Shown here: piece after piece, positions 43,060 through 55,900 of the stretch
Numbering within the stretch: the first letter of the stretch is position 1
How the letters are laid out: every line of letters starts with the position of its first letter
NCBI GenBank assembly: GCA_907163345.1
Contig: CAJQUN010000003.1
Coordinates: 22,583,879 to 22,647,878 of the forward strand
DNA length: 64,000 bases
Source: Haberlea rhodopensis
Lineage: Eukaryota > Streptophyta > Magnoliopsida > Lamiales > Gesneriaceae
Direction of reading: 5' to 3'
Made by a program: the position numbers and the translations under genes
Notes under the pieces: model-generated
What the model was told of the DNA's origin: nothing
The model's input: only the letters and a program-made list of their open reading frames with translations
The model's database searches: none

Positions 43060-46000
43060 TGAGTAATTTTGAATCTTTCGGTATTAAATTCACGGGTAAA
43101 AATTATTCGGCTTGAGAATTCCAATTTCGTCTATTCGTAACGGGAAAAGAATTATGGGGACATGTTGATGGGAGTAATTCCATCCCTCTTGATACAACGT
43201 CCCTAACCAAATGAAAGATTACAGATGCTTGCATCCTGTCCTGGATGTTAGCATCTGTCGATCCACTCATTGTATTGAATCTTCGCCCATACAAAACCGC
43301 CAAAGCCAAACAATGTGGCTAGGCGATTTCAACTCGAATACGAGATTGCCAATTACACTCAGGGTAATCTCTCCACCCAGGAATATTTCACGGGCTTTCA
43401 AATTCTGTGGACAGAATTCGCTGATATCATTTATACGAAGGTTTCAGCCGGCTCCCTTGCTGATGTTCAAGCTGTTCATGAACAAAGCAAGAGAGATCAG
43501 CTCTTGATGAAATTACGCCCTAAATTCGAGATCGCTCGATCTACGTTAATGAACCGTGACCCATCTCCATCATTAGATGTTTGTCTCGGGGAATTACTAC
43601 GTGAAGAGCAGCGTCTTGCAACGCAAGGGAATTTCCAACAACATTCAGAATTTTCTAATGATGTGGCATATGTCTCTCATGTCACACAAAGGAAAAGAAA
43701 AAGACATATGTCAAGTACAATGTTACACTTGCAAGGAATTTGGGCATATTGCAAAGCATTGCACCACTAAAAAATGCAATTATTGCAAGTAGCCCGGTCA
43801 CCTTCTTCCCGATTGTCTCACTCGTCCACCAAAATGACATACCACAGGATATCAAGCTGCAGTTGGTTCTTCTTCCGCTCCCATGGATGCGCCTTCCACT
43901 CTCACCCCTGAAACGGTGCAACAGATGATTATCTCTGCTCTGACTACATTGGGTCTTCAAGGTAATAACTCCGCTTCCCTTGCCTCTTGGTTGATTGACT
44001 CAGGGGCCTCTAATCACATGACCAAGTCTGCTGCCAATCTTCATAGTGTTCGTCCATATTCGGGTCCATTACAGATTACTGTTGCTAATAGTCACCAGTT
44101 ATCGATCCATGCGACTGCTGATCTGAATTCTACGTTTCGGGATGTTTTTGTATCTCCTGCACTAAATACTAGTCTTATTTCTGTTGGACAATTGGTTGAT
44201 GACAATTATAATGTTTTTTTTTTCTCGTTCTGGTTGTCTTGTGCAAGATCAGGTGTCGGGGAAGATTCTCACGAAGGGGCCTAAAGTGGGACGTTTATTT
44301 TTTTTACATTTTTCTATTCCCCCAGTTATTTCTTTCGCTTGTAATACAGTTCATCATAACAATGCCTTATGGCACAAACGTTTGGGTCACCCTAATTCGC
44401 ATATTTTTTCTCATATAATAAAGTCAGGTTTCTTGGGTAAAAACAATTGTTTTTCATCTCTTAATTTTCGTGACTGTATTCCATGTAAGTTAGGTAAGAT
44501 TAAGTCTCTTCCTTTTCCTGATCAGGGCACCGTGCTCAAAATTGCTTTGATCTAATACATAGTGATGTGTGGGGTATTTCGCCGGTTATTTCTCATGCCG
44601 AATACAAATATTTTGTTACCTTCATCGATGATTATAGCAAATATACCTGGATCTATTTTTTACGGGCTAAATCCAAGGTATTTTCGATGTCCCAACAGTT
44701 TGTAGCTTTAGTGGACACACAATTCTATAAACATATCAAGATCTTAAGTTCTGATTCGGGGGGGTGAATATATGTACTGCATTTCAATCATTTCTCAATC
44801 AAAAGGGAATAATTTCACAACATTCATGTCCATATACACCACAACAAAATGAGGTAGCCTAACGTAAAAATCGACATTTGCTTGATGTCATTCGCACATT
44901 GTTACTTGAGTCGGTGGTACCTTCTCAATTTTGAGTTGAAGCCCTATCTACCGCAATTTTTCTTATCAATCATATACCATCGCGTACATTAAACTTAGCC
45001 TCTCCTTATTCCCATCTCTATAATCGCATGCATAGTTATTTAAATTTACATACTTTTGGTTGCGCTGTTTTGTACACTTGCCAGGACATGAACGACACAA
45101 GTTGTCGGCTCAAGCTACTAAATGCGTTTTCATGGGTTATTGTAACTCTCACAAAAGGCTATGTTTGTTATGATGTCTCTTCTCACAAATTTCGTATTTC
45201 ACGACATGTTGTTTCCTTTGAAAATCAATATTATTTTAGCAGCGATCTGGCTACGTCCGTGACTCCGTCAATAGTTATGCTCCCATCATTTGATTCCTTG
45301 TCTTCTATTCCTCAACGCTTCAAACCTGGCTTCGTGTATAAAAGAATGTGTCCTGCTGCGCCACTTCGTGAGCCCGACCCCCCACCTGATCCGGTTCCAC
45401 AACTGGATTCTGATCCTGAAACATTGCTTCGTCGTTCGACTAGGCCGTCTCATGCTCCCGATAGGTCTGGCTTCTCTCCAACCTCATTCCATACTACCTT
45501 GTCCTCTAATCCTATTCCCAGATCTTACTCCGAAGCTGCCAAGCTTCCCTACTGGGAAAAAGCAATGGCAGACGGATTACAGGCTCTTCAAGAAAATGAT
45601 ACATGGGATGTGGTATCTTGTCCGCCCAATTTTAAAGCAATTGGTTGTAAATGGGTATTTTCTGTCAAGCTTCGTTCAGATGGGACCTTGGATTGCTATA
45701 AATCCAGATTAGTTGCTCTTGGCAATCGCCAAGAATATGAAATCAATTACGAGGACACATTTGCACCTGTTGCCAAAATGACCACTGTCCGCACAATTCT
45801 TTCAATTGCCGCTTCTCGGGGTTGTCCACTACATCAAATGAATGTTAAAAATGCATTTATCCATGGTGATCTCAAAGAAGACGTTTACATGAAACTTCCT
45901 CCAAGGCTTTCATCTCCTTCTTGTTCGGCAGTCTGTAAATTGAAGCACTCTATTTATGGACTAAAACAAGCACCACGAGCCTGGTTTGATAAATTTTGCA

Positions 46001-46950
46001 CAACACTGCTTCGTTTCTCATTTCAGCAAAATAAGTATAACTCCTCTTTATTTCTTTGCAAAACAACGGCAGGTGTTGTCCTCCTTCTGGTTTATGTGGA
46101 CGATATTGTCATTACTGGGACAGATTCTGCTCTGATCACTCGACTACAACAGCATCTCCATGCTTCTTTCCACATGAAAGATCTTGGTCCACTTACATAT
46201 TTCTTGGGGTTAGAAATCTACAGTGATTCTTCTGGCCTTTTCTTAAATCAACACAAATATGCCCAGGATCTTATCACATTGGCTCGTCTTGATGAAACTT
46301 CCTCCGTCGATACTCCATTTGAAATCAATGTGAAATATAGGCGTGACGAGGGTGATCTCCTCTCTGACCCTGCTATGTATCATCAATTGGTTAGCAGTTT
46401 GAATTATTTAACCAGCACACGGCCTGATATATCCTTTGCAGTTCAACAAGTCAGAAAGTTCATGCAATCTCCACGACACTTACATCTCGCTGCAGTCCGT
46501 CGCATTATTCGGTATCTACGTGGCTCGCCGTCTTGTGGCTTATTTTTCCTCACCGACAATCCACTAAATCTCATTGCTTACAATGATGTAGATTAGGCTG
46601 GCTGCCCGGACACTCGTCGCTCAGTTACAGGATGGTGCATGTTTTTGGGTTCGTCAAAAACAAGCAGCAGTCTCCAAATCGTCTATAGAATCTGAATATC
46701 GGGCGATGTCTGCTGTTTGCTTTGAAATTCTTTGGCTCCGTGGTCTTTTGGGCAAAATTGAGTTCCCACAAACCCATGAACGTACTAAACACATTGAAGT
46801 TGATTGTCATTCTATTCGCTAGGCGGTTGACAACAAGACTCACTTTACCACATGTTTCCACCGATCTTCAACTTGCAGACATCTCACCAAGTCCATAACT
46901 CGGCAGCGTCATCAATTCATACTTGACAAATTGCTGCTTCAAAACAACAC
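43060..46950 (+). pseudogene. Copia polyprotein of the MSL insertion
   Basis: Gag starts near the ATG at 43060 (MSNFESFGIKFTGKNYSA) and has stops in its first third. It continues at 43315-43770 with the zinc knuckle CYTCKEFGHIAKHC split by a frame change. Protease is at about 43990 (LIDSGASNHMTKS). Integrase has its zinc-binding LWHKRLGHP and the core DYSKYTWIYFLRAKS, interrupted at 44530-44770 and 44860. RT is open from 45028 to 46596: NAFIHGDLKEDVYM, YGLKQAPRAW, the catalytic YVDDIVITG and the TRPDISFAVQQV block. RNase H begins with YNDVD and then a TAG at 46594-46596 where Trp is expected. The RT frame is the best-kept part. Confidence 0.88.
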
Positions 46951-49667
46951 CAATTTGAGGGGAGATGACAGTGGAAAATAGTCTGGCATTAGGCTATTAA
47001 ATTAGGATGTAAATTAGGCTGTTAATATTCTAAATTAGGCTGTTGATATTATTTCCATACATATGTTGTAATTGTATTCATATTTAATGCATTGATGAAT
47101 GAATGGGAAACCATTCAGAAAGAAAGTCAATTTGTACTATAGCTATTTCATCCAAATTCTGTCTTGGCTACCCATTAGCAATTTCTATGAAAGCCCTGAT
47201 ATGAGTGATCAACTCGATTTTGGCATTTGTTTCGGGATGCCAGTCGAGAAAATAGGTGCAGTGAAAGAAAAAATAAAAATGTAAACTATATCCTCTTCTG
47301 ATGTGTCATTTATATTAAAATTATTTGTGTTTTTATTGTTGTATTATGAATGATAAAGCGGCTTCGGAGCGCAAGGAGAGGGATGGGGAAGCCCCAAAGA
47401 GCTAGCCGGAGTGATAGATCCTCTAAACTCCCCAGCTTTGGCATCCAAACCACAGGCTGATAGTCAAGGAGATTGAGAATGTGAATAAGTTAAAGATGAC
47501 TCTGATATTTAATCATACAATGAACTTTCAAGATTTTGGAGAGAAGAATAAACGCAGTAGTGATTATCTTGGAGATGAAGAAAATCTTTAAAGAGCTGGT
47601 CATCGGATACGATCTTCTTCCTCAAGAAGTTCATCTTATCGAGTCAAAAAACAGCACCTAAACCAGAAATGAGCCAGTGATCTTTGAAGTCTTGTTTACA
47701 ATTACTTATTAATCATCTCTATTATCTGAAGTTGATATTTATCTTGCATCACACCTTTTCCGTTTATTAGTGCTTGCATGGACTTCAAAAGGAAACCGTT
47801 TGTGACTTGTTCTTTACAGGTGAGTCAATGAGTATTCCCATCTGCATTTTGCTAAAAGATTCGTTGAGAAAGAAACGAACTCTGCCTGGTACTAATGAAC
47901 CCCCATCTGGTGGTTTCTTGATCTATTTGTTTGAAATTGAAAGACACGGTGAACGGAGCAAATGCTTTTTTGATGGGTTCTAGTTAATATACCCATTTAC
48001 TTTGAAGGTATTTCATTACTATGTTGCATGAATCACTTGTGCTAATCTCCTTTGCAGTTCAACAAGTCAGACAGTTTATGCAATCTCCACGACACTTACA
48101 TCTCGCTGCAGTCCGTCGCATTATTCGGTATCTACGTGGCTCGCCGTCTTGTGGCTTATTTTTCCTCACCGACAATCCACTAAATCTCATTGCTTACAAT
48201 GATGTAGATTGACCTGGCCGCCCGGACACTCGTCGCTCAGTTATAGGATGGTGCATATTTTTGGGTTCGTCAAAAACAAGCAACAGTCTCCAAATCGTCT
48301 ACAGAATCTAAATATCGGGCGATGTCTGCTGTTTGCTCTGAAATTCTTTGGCTCCGTGGTCTTTTGGGCAAAATTGAGTTCCCACAAACCCATGAACCTA
48401 CTAAACATATTGAAGTGGATTGTCATTCTATTCGCTAGGCGGTTGACAACAAGACTCACTTTACCACATGTTTCCACCGATCTTCAACTTGCAGACATCT
48501 CACCAAGTCCATGACTCGGCAGCGTCATCAATTCTTAATTGACAAATTGCTGCTTCAAAACAACACCAATTTTAGGGGAGATGACAGTGAAAAATAATCT
48601 GGCATTAGGCTATTAAATTAGGATGTAAATTAGGCTGTTAATATTCTAAATTAGGTTGTTGATATTTTTTCCATACATATGTTGTAATTGTATTCATATT
48701 TAATGCATTGATGAATGAATGGGAAACATTCAGAAAGAAAGTCAATTTGTACTATAGCTATTTCATCCAAATTCTGTCTTGGCTACCCATTAGCAATTTC
48801 TATGAAAGCCCTGATATGAGTGATCAACTCGATTTCGGCATTTGTTTCGGATGCCAGTCGAGAAAATAGGTGCAGTGAAAGAAAAAAATAAAAATGTAAC
48901 CTTCCTATATCCTCTTCTGATGTGTCATTTATATTAAAATTATTTGTGTTTTTATTGTTGTATTATGAATGATAAAGCGGCTTCGGAGCGCAAGGAGAGG
49001 GATGGGGAAGCCTCAAAGAGCTAGCCGGAGTGACAGATCCTCTAAACTCCCCAGCTTTGGCATCCAAACCACAGGCTGATAGTCAAGGAGATTGAGAATG
49101 TGAATAAGTTAAAGATGACTCTGATATTTAATCATACAATGAACTTTCAAGATTTTGGAGAGAAGAATAATCGCAGAAGTGATTATCTTGGAGATGAAGA
49201 AAATCTTTGAAGAGCTGGTCATCGGATACGATCTTCTTCCTCAAGAAGTTCATCTTATCGAGTCAAAAAACAGCACCTAAACCAGAAATGAGCCAGTGAT
49301 CTTTGAAGTCTTGTTTACAAGTACTTATTAATCATCTCTATTATTTGAAGTTGATATTTATCTTGCATCACACCTTTTCCGTTTATTAGTGCTTGCATGG
49401 ACTTCAAAAGGAAACCGTTTGTGACTTGTTCTTTACAGGTGAGTCAATGAGTATTCCCATCTGCATTTTGCTAAAAGATTCGTTGAGAAAGAAACGAACT
49501 CTGCCTGGTACTAATGAACCCCCATCTGGTGGTTTCTTGATCTATTTGTTTGAAATTGAAAGACACAGTGAACGGAGCAAATGCTTTTTTGATGGGTTCT
49601 AGTTAATATACCCATTTACTTTGAAGGTATTTCGTTACTATGTTGCATGAATCACTTGTGCTAATTT
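46432..49667 (+). repeat. 1.6 kb tandem duplication: copia 3' end plus MSL 3' exons
   Basis: 46432-48047 and 48048-49667 are aligned with an offset of about 1616 bp. Each unit holds RT/RNase H sequence, an LTR (46966-47140; 48582-48756), an MSL exon, the last MSL exon and about 390 bp of 3' flank. At the junction (about 48047) the MSL 3' flank GTGCTAAT runs directly into copia CCTTTGCAG. Units differ at scattered sites. Confidence 0.93.
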
Positions 49668-49964
49668 CACTAGCCTCACACTGTCTCACTGCAATGACCA
49701 TATTTAAATAGAAAAGCTCAAAACTCATGTTGGATTTAAGTTTAACCAAGAATTGACAGAAATAATTTCATAGCATGCAATATAAGAGACTTAATGGAGG
49801 GATTTAATGCCTCGAGAATTTTAAGCATTACATGAAAACCATATAAGAAAGTTTAGCAGCTTATTTTTTTACTATCGCAGGCTATTTGCCTCTAGCAATT
49901 GCAGACTATTTCATATCATTTCTTCTTTTGTACACCAGAAGTTCCTCTCCTCCCCAGACTGACT

Positions 49965-52900
49965 TCAAATCCGGTAAGCAACGCCTTGACCGTGGATAAA
50001 CCGAGCGTTATCCTCTGTGTAGACATGACTCTCATTCTTCAACCTGCATTAGTTAAAGGTGTCCTGAGTCATATAAGTAGTAACAGTATAGATTGGGGGA
50101 TGGAGGAAAAGATCAGACGATTTTACTTCTTACGTTTTGGAAACTGTCTTGTTCAGAATAGTGGAGGAAACAAATGATGCGCCATTCAAGTACAACAGTT
50201 CTCCATCAATTCTTTCTGCTATCTTCTTGTCCATCTTCTTGGCTTCAATGCCCAGCGGTTCATCAGAGGCCTAAGTATAGCCCGAAGCACAATAATTTTC
50301 CATCAAATATTGCATATAATTATAGATTTGAAAGGCGTTTATGGGTACTTACGATGACCCATCCCCATGTATCAGCAAATGATGGAACATGAGCCGTGTA
50401 TGCGCGAACATCTGCATCAGCCCCAATGGATAGAGTGATATACATGGATTACATTTACCATTTTCCTGAACTTAAACGGCCTTAAAAGAAAAGAAAGATT
50501 CATAATAGTGAGACTTACACTTGAAAACTTGTTTTATTGTGTTGTATATTGATGAGAAGACTTCTTTATGAGTGAAAACCCCTGCTGGCCCAGCCTATGC
50601 ACACATAATATCAGATATGGTGATTGGAATCAAAACTGAGGGCACATTCTTGCCAGCCTCGGGTAAGATAACTCTCGGCCTAAATATTTACCATATTTGC
50701 TATACGGGGTGTTTCTTAAATGGTCGAAGAACCAATAGGGATCCAATATCGAGCCATTAGATCACATGGATCGATTGGAGATAAGGCAATTTTAGGTCTT
50801 CAAAGCATATTTATCAAGAAAACATCCAAGAATTTGAAATATTCATGGATATCTGAACAGTGAACGTACTGTAAATTTGAAAATGGCAAACCAAATACAA
50901 TAAAGACCAACCTGAGTTACAAAGATGCCATTGTCATTGAGCTTAGGCTTCAGAATATTTTGGTAGAAAGATTTTGTATAGAGCTGGTAGCAGGGCCCTC
51001 CTTCTACTGGATCAGCTAAATCTCCCACTATAATGTCAAACTTTTCTTCCCTTTTCTCCAATTCAGCTCTGAACACACAACAGTCACATTACAAGAACAG
51101 ACAAAATCATCAGCAAGAATTCCGTATAAACTTTAAATTATTAATTTTCAATGTCAAAAGACCTCTTTAAAAAAAAAAATTTATTGGAAAGAATATTATG
51201 TGATCCTTACTTGGCATCATTTATCACTAAGTTGAGTTTAATGTTGCGAAAAGCCTCATGATTTGCAGTGAGATGCTTTCTGCAGAAATCGACAACTTCC
51301 TGCAAGTGGGATACCCATGTTAGTATTGATTTCATATTATTTTAATTATTTGAAAGTTGGGAGAAAAAATGAATTTAAAAAGTGGTTTTGTGTCCCTTAG
51401 TGCCCCTTAATATCAAAGTAGGAGACATAAGGGGACAAACATGAACAAAAAGATTCAAGAAATCAATCAATTGGTGTCCTATCCAGATATCTACTTTATA
51501 TGTTAGTGTTGATGTACATCTTGTGCATAGAAGAAAAACCGTCGTCTCAAAACAAGAAAGTCAAGTGCGTTGTACCATAATTACTAGCCCATTAAACGAT
51601 AATTTGAACTTCTAAAAAAAATCTTTTTTAAACTTGACTTTATATCTTCATCTATATTCGTGGTATATTCGTTAATTTTTAAAAAAAAAAAAAAACAGCA
51701 AAATATATTTTAGTAACCAAGTTTTTGTATAAAAAATATAGTATAATTTTTTATATTATGATATGTTGATTATATATTTGTTATGTCTTTCACCCATTAA
51801 TAGATATATATGACATTCATTGCAAGTATCTAGTGGTTCTCCGCCAGATTTGCAAACAATTTGGGGGTGAAAGTACCTTATCAATGTCACACATGACCAC
51901 TTTGTCAATGGATCTGTGCCTCAGTGCTTCCCTTGCGGCAGATCCTTCACCACCTCCCATTATAAACACTGTTTTGGGGCTACAATCACACAAATACTCA
52001 TGTAAGACACATACATGGGCGGACATAAAATCCAAGATGAGGGGAACAAAAATAATAATAACATAAAAATTTGAGAAAAAATACAAATTTAAGGAGGACT
52101 GTAATTTTGGGAGGCCAAATACAACTTTAAAGAATTCAATTTTAGAGGAGGAAATACAATTTTGGGGGTAATAAAAAAAATAGGGGGAGAGCATTTGCCC
52201 TCCATTGCCTGGTCGTGCGTCCGTCCTTCGTGAAAAGACTAATTAAAAAAAATGCACATGGGTCTTATTTAATCTAATAAGGTTATAATCCATAATTCAA
52301 CTATGAATATATTTTCTACAAAATATATAATGGGGAGGTGTACTCACTTGGGGTGACATAAGAGGGCAGGATGAATTAAGCATTCATGATAAATAAATTC
52401 ATCTATTTCCGCGCTCTGCATTTTCCCATCAATCACCAAAACCTGCATGTCATTTTAAAATATACAAGATATTAAAATATACGAATTGGTCTTTGCTACC
52501 TCATATGGTAGTGTCCCATGGGATAGATCCATCCATTTGATGGGTATATTCACGTCCAATGTTGATGGGAATATACTCATCTAATGGATGAGACTACCTT
52601 ATGATGCACCACCACATGGGGTAACCAAGAATAAATCAAAATATACATAAGAAACTTTAATTATCAACCACATATTAATTAATCACCAATTGATTACCTT
52701 CCCGAACCGTTTGGTGTCTAAAAGAGCTATATCTTGGTACTCGCTAGTTCCTTTGTGCAACACTCTGGATGAATGGAATGCCACAACGAGAGACATATTA
52801 TATAGTTAAAAATTGCAATTGACACACACACACATACACATATATACGTTGAATTGGCGTATCATCTAAAAGCCCGAGCTTAAAGAGATTCTTTTCTAAC

Positions 52901-53284
52901 ACTCCCCCTAACTTGTGGGCCGGTTTTTGTTCCTTTTTTTTGGTAGTCCCATCGAGTTGATAGTTGTTTATGAGATTTGAACACAGAACGTTAAATTGTC
53001 GTTTCGTCTAAAAGTCCGAACTTGTGGAGAGATTCGACCTTTTATCATTTATTCTCTGACCATATTTTATATATGTATTGAAACTAATTTAAACATGTTT
53101 TGTTGTAGAACTAAATTGAAATAAATGTCACATACCGATTTAAAGCAAAAGACCACTTAAGATCATCATCGATTTCTTCTTCAAACCAAGATTCGTCTTC
53201 GATCTCATTTTGCTCCATTATTAAGTCAGTGGTTTTGTAGAACTCAATATTTGAGTAACCAAAGAACTCCACAGCTTCACCCAT
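49965..53284 (-). CDS. ACL5: Thermospermine synthase ACAULIS5
   Basis: Transfers an aminopropyl group from decarboxylated S-adenosylmethionine to spermidine, making thermospermine, which limits xylem differentiation. Ten exons on the minus strand join in frame to 336 residues: 53284-53136, 52764-52698, 52442-52348, 51979-51877, 51299-51211, 51068-50912, 50594-50519, 50411-50353, 50270-50134 and 50043-49965. All introns begin GT and end AG. The start MGEAVEFFGYSN matches family usage. Motifs are the substrate-side DTKRFGKVLVIDGKMQSAE, the cofactor loop FIMGGGEGSAAREAL, VVMCDIDKEVVDFCR and the catalytic-region VGDLADPVEGGPCYQLYT. The C-terminus is ENARFIHGQGVAYRI-like. Arabidopsis ACL5 is of nearly equal length. 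A MITE-like repeat lies in intron 3, and I find no lesion. Spermidine or spermine synthases differ at the substrate loop and are less likely. Confidence 0.95.
52010..52215. mobile_element. MITE-like repeat in ACL5 intron 3
   Basis: Ends carry GGGCGGACAT at the left and GTGCGTCCGTCC at the right, roughly inverted. The interior repeats AATACAATTT-type units. A similar end (GAGGCAAGGGAGGACAAGTGCCCTCC-type) recurs near 63670. No clear target duplication. Confidence 0.45.
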
Positions 53285-54836
53285 TTTTTTTAAATTTAAT
53301 ATTTCTTATATTTATAAAACTGAGGATAAGAAATATCAAAGCACCTCAAGAAAGGATTTATGAGGAGAAAAAGGCCTGAAGAACCCAAGAGTAAATGTGC
53401 CTGTCTTTTATAGTTGTAGTTGCCCGAGTGGAACCCTACCATTTCCCAATACTTAATCATACATATTATGTCCTTTTGTAATAATCACTACCTGCTAAGT
53501 ATTTGTATAATTTAGTGGCGAATTTAGAATTTTGTTCTGGGATAAAATCAATAATATAAAAAATAGAGGATAAAAGTTTTTTTTATGGGGTTAAAATATA
53601 ATTTAATGGGGTAAATGTAAATTTTTTTTTATGTAATTAAAAAAATTTGAGGGGTAGCTTCTCCACTCCAGATAACGCGGGTTCGGCCCTGTTTGACACC
53701 CCCTTGTGTATTACTATTTATATAGTATTTTTTCAAAGTAAATTTTTAATATCGTATCTAAGCATAACATCTTCCTACTTTTATCTTAAGAATCACCTTA
53801 GAATGACTTAGTAAATTATTTTTGAAGCTAATTAATGAGATATATTAAATATATTCAATTTTACATGGTTTTAATATCTAAAGCTCCATTTGAACTGAAG
53901 GATTTGATGGATTTAAATCCTTAATACAAATTTATTCAAATTGATTAGCTAATTTTGAAATATATAGATTTCAAATACATTATATTTAATTTTAAGACAT
54001 TTTTAGACAATACAAGGTAATATATGATTAAAATAATGTGGCGTGAGATAATTGAAAACTAGAACTAGTGCGTATAATTTAGCTCTTCATTGTGTGTTCG
54101 TCTTTTGTTTCGTTTTGTAATGTCTTCTGATCTGAACTGTATTTTATCTGTGATTTATTAATATAATTCATATTTATGTTTTAAAAAAAAAAAACTACTA
54201 ATACATATCAAATGCTGCAAATGTGGCGCATGCGCATGTTTCTCTTACAAAACCAAATAACATATTTTATATCGACAATAACGTTTGGAGAACAAAATAT
54301 TTATTGGAACGCGTGACAAATATGGGGCCAAGTTGATTTAGATTGTTGCATTTAATTTTCTAAATTAAGATACATAATATTACATGTTGAGACATTTTAT
54401 TAATTCTCCGATTTAAATTTTTATCAAAGACTTTTTCCTCGAATGGACGATACTGCTCGGACGAGTGTCCCTAATCTGCTTCTAACTCAACCCCTGAAAC
54501 TGCAACAAGCTTCAGTTTTAATTATAGTCAAGACAGTGACTGATGCTCTAGTCGAGCAGCAGAAACATGTCTAAGCCGTTCGTTATGAGAAGACCAAATC
54601 ACCTTGTATCTGAAAATGTGAAATTCCCTTGTCTGATTATTTAGTATTTAGGAGTGGGGATCTTTTTCTAAAAAGTGAAGCTCATCATTCAAAGAGGGGG
54701 TTCATTTAAGGTATCTTCAAGGTAAACAAAGCGGGACTAACCATATATATATATATGTGTGTGTTGAAAGGTTGCTATTTTTTTCTTCTTTGAAGATCGT
54801 AGACTAAAGTAACTTGAACGATGAGATGATGCTTGC
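53285..54836. other. ACL5 upstream region and spacer
   Basis: The first few hundred bases carry the ACL5 5' leader and promoter; the ATG is preceded by an A/T-rich leader on the minus strand. 53512-53700 has MITE-like composition (TAGTGGCGAATTTAG near the left, GGGTTCGGCCC at the right). A 42-codon plus-strand frame at 54443-54571 (MDDTARTSVPNLLLT) is unrecognised. No other gene seen. Confidence 0.5.
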
Positions 54837-55646
54837 TGTTAGGAGGGTATCCGCCTTGTCATCACCATGTATACCTGCAAAACAAAGACAAATGCAAATA
54901 CACACAGTATACAAATATAATACTAAATCCAAAAGGATATCGAGGCAGGCTCAGATCTGCTGTTTTCCCAATCTACGTCACGGAGAAACCACGGCAAAGA
55001 CCGGAAGGTGAAGGCAACACCTACTCCTCACACAACCCACTGCCTGACCAAAGCACACACTGGACAGAACCAATCAGCACTCAAAGTGCAATGGACAGGA
55101 ACTCAACCACACGGCCAGACCACCACCAGCGAAGCACTCGGCCAGACCACTCTTCCCACCTCCAAGCTCACGGCCACCACTCCACCAGAAGCACAAAGCT
55201 CACGGCCGAACCACCACCGGACACAGCCAACTACCACCACTCTCCAGGCGAAGCACACACAGCACAAAGCCACGCACAGTAAGCTCACGGCCAACACCAC
55301 TCACCAGCGAACCCACACAGCCCTTAACCGCACAGCACAAAGCCACACACAGACACCTAACGCACAGCACAAAGCCACGCACGGCCACCCTCCACACCAG
55401 AAGCACACAAGCTCACGGCCACCCTCTAAGGAGGAGACGGACGAACTTTGGTTTAAGGAAGAAGGAGCCGGATGAATGAAAGAGCAAGAGGAGATCTTCC
55501 AACAGTGGAGACGGCGGACGAAAATGAAGGAGGCGGACTGCTTAATTCAATTAGGCTTAGGGTTAGGGTTTAAATGGGAGGGATTAGTTTAGGTTAAAAT
55601 AAGATTAAGGACAATGGGCTTAATTTTTGGGCCACAATACCCAACA
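54837..55646 (-). repeat. 3' LTR of the young copia element
   Basis: Plus-strand start TGTTAGGAGGG, end ATACCCAACA. The middle is rich in CACACAGCACAAAGCCAC-type repeats and low in T; frames read from it (for example 155 codons at 55008) are repeat artefacts. Confidence 0.9.
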
Positions 55647-55900
55647 AATCTCCACCTTGGCCCAATACCGATTTCTCTTCAGACGTAGGGAAAACACACA
55701 AGCAGACATCATCATCGCCTTATGATCCTCACAATACACAAAGTAATTGTGTGGACCAAGTTCCTGTCAAAACACAAAGTAAAGACAAGGAAAACAATAA
55801 CAAGCACACAGCAAGTTAAAGTGGGAAAGTAACCAGGGTAACAGTTTTATAACGAGCACACAGCAGGTTATAAAACACTAACCAAGGGACTAAACATGCA

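Larger units (their letters stand above)
42558..47140 (+). mobile_element. Ty1/copia element inserted in an MSL exon
   Basis: 4.58 kb, with short LTRs (42558-42734, 177 bp; 46966-47140, 175 bp). The initiator-Met primer-binding site TGGTATCAGAGCC is at 42735-42747 and a polypurine tract TTGAGGGGAGA precedes the 3' LTR. Target duplications are GATAT (42553-42557) and GCTAT (47141-47145), 4/5 identical. Removing the element and one copy of the target restores the MSL reading KEKIFHPNSVLAT. LTRs differ at several sites, so the insertion is of moderate age. Confidence 0.93.
41798..49280 (+). pseudogene. MSL10-type mechanosensitive ion channel, broken and 5'-truncated
   Basis: MSL proteins are plant MscS homologues that open under membrane tension. 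Exon 41798-41918 encodes YIDELNLRRFMIKEEVDVVF. Exon 42112-42405 encodes two membrane segments and the MscS signature HPFDVGDRCVIDGVQ. The next exon starts at about 42492 (MIVEEMNILTTVF) and is cut at 42557 by a copia insertion. It resumes at 47146 (FHPNSVLAT, then ISNFYESPDMSDQLDFG) to 47280. The last exon is recognisable from about 47438 (WHPNHRLIVKEIENVNKLKM) to 47661. Both 3' exons recur at about 48757-48895 and 49054-49280. Besides the insertion there are an apparent 2 nt shift at the 42492 splice site and frameshifts in both 3' copies. The 5' half of the gene is missing. Confidence 0.88.

Noticed and set aside
55008..55475. A 155-codon Thr/His-rich frame, present again at 58393
   Set aside because: It is repeat-driven sequence inside an LTR with no start context or domain.
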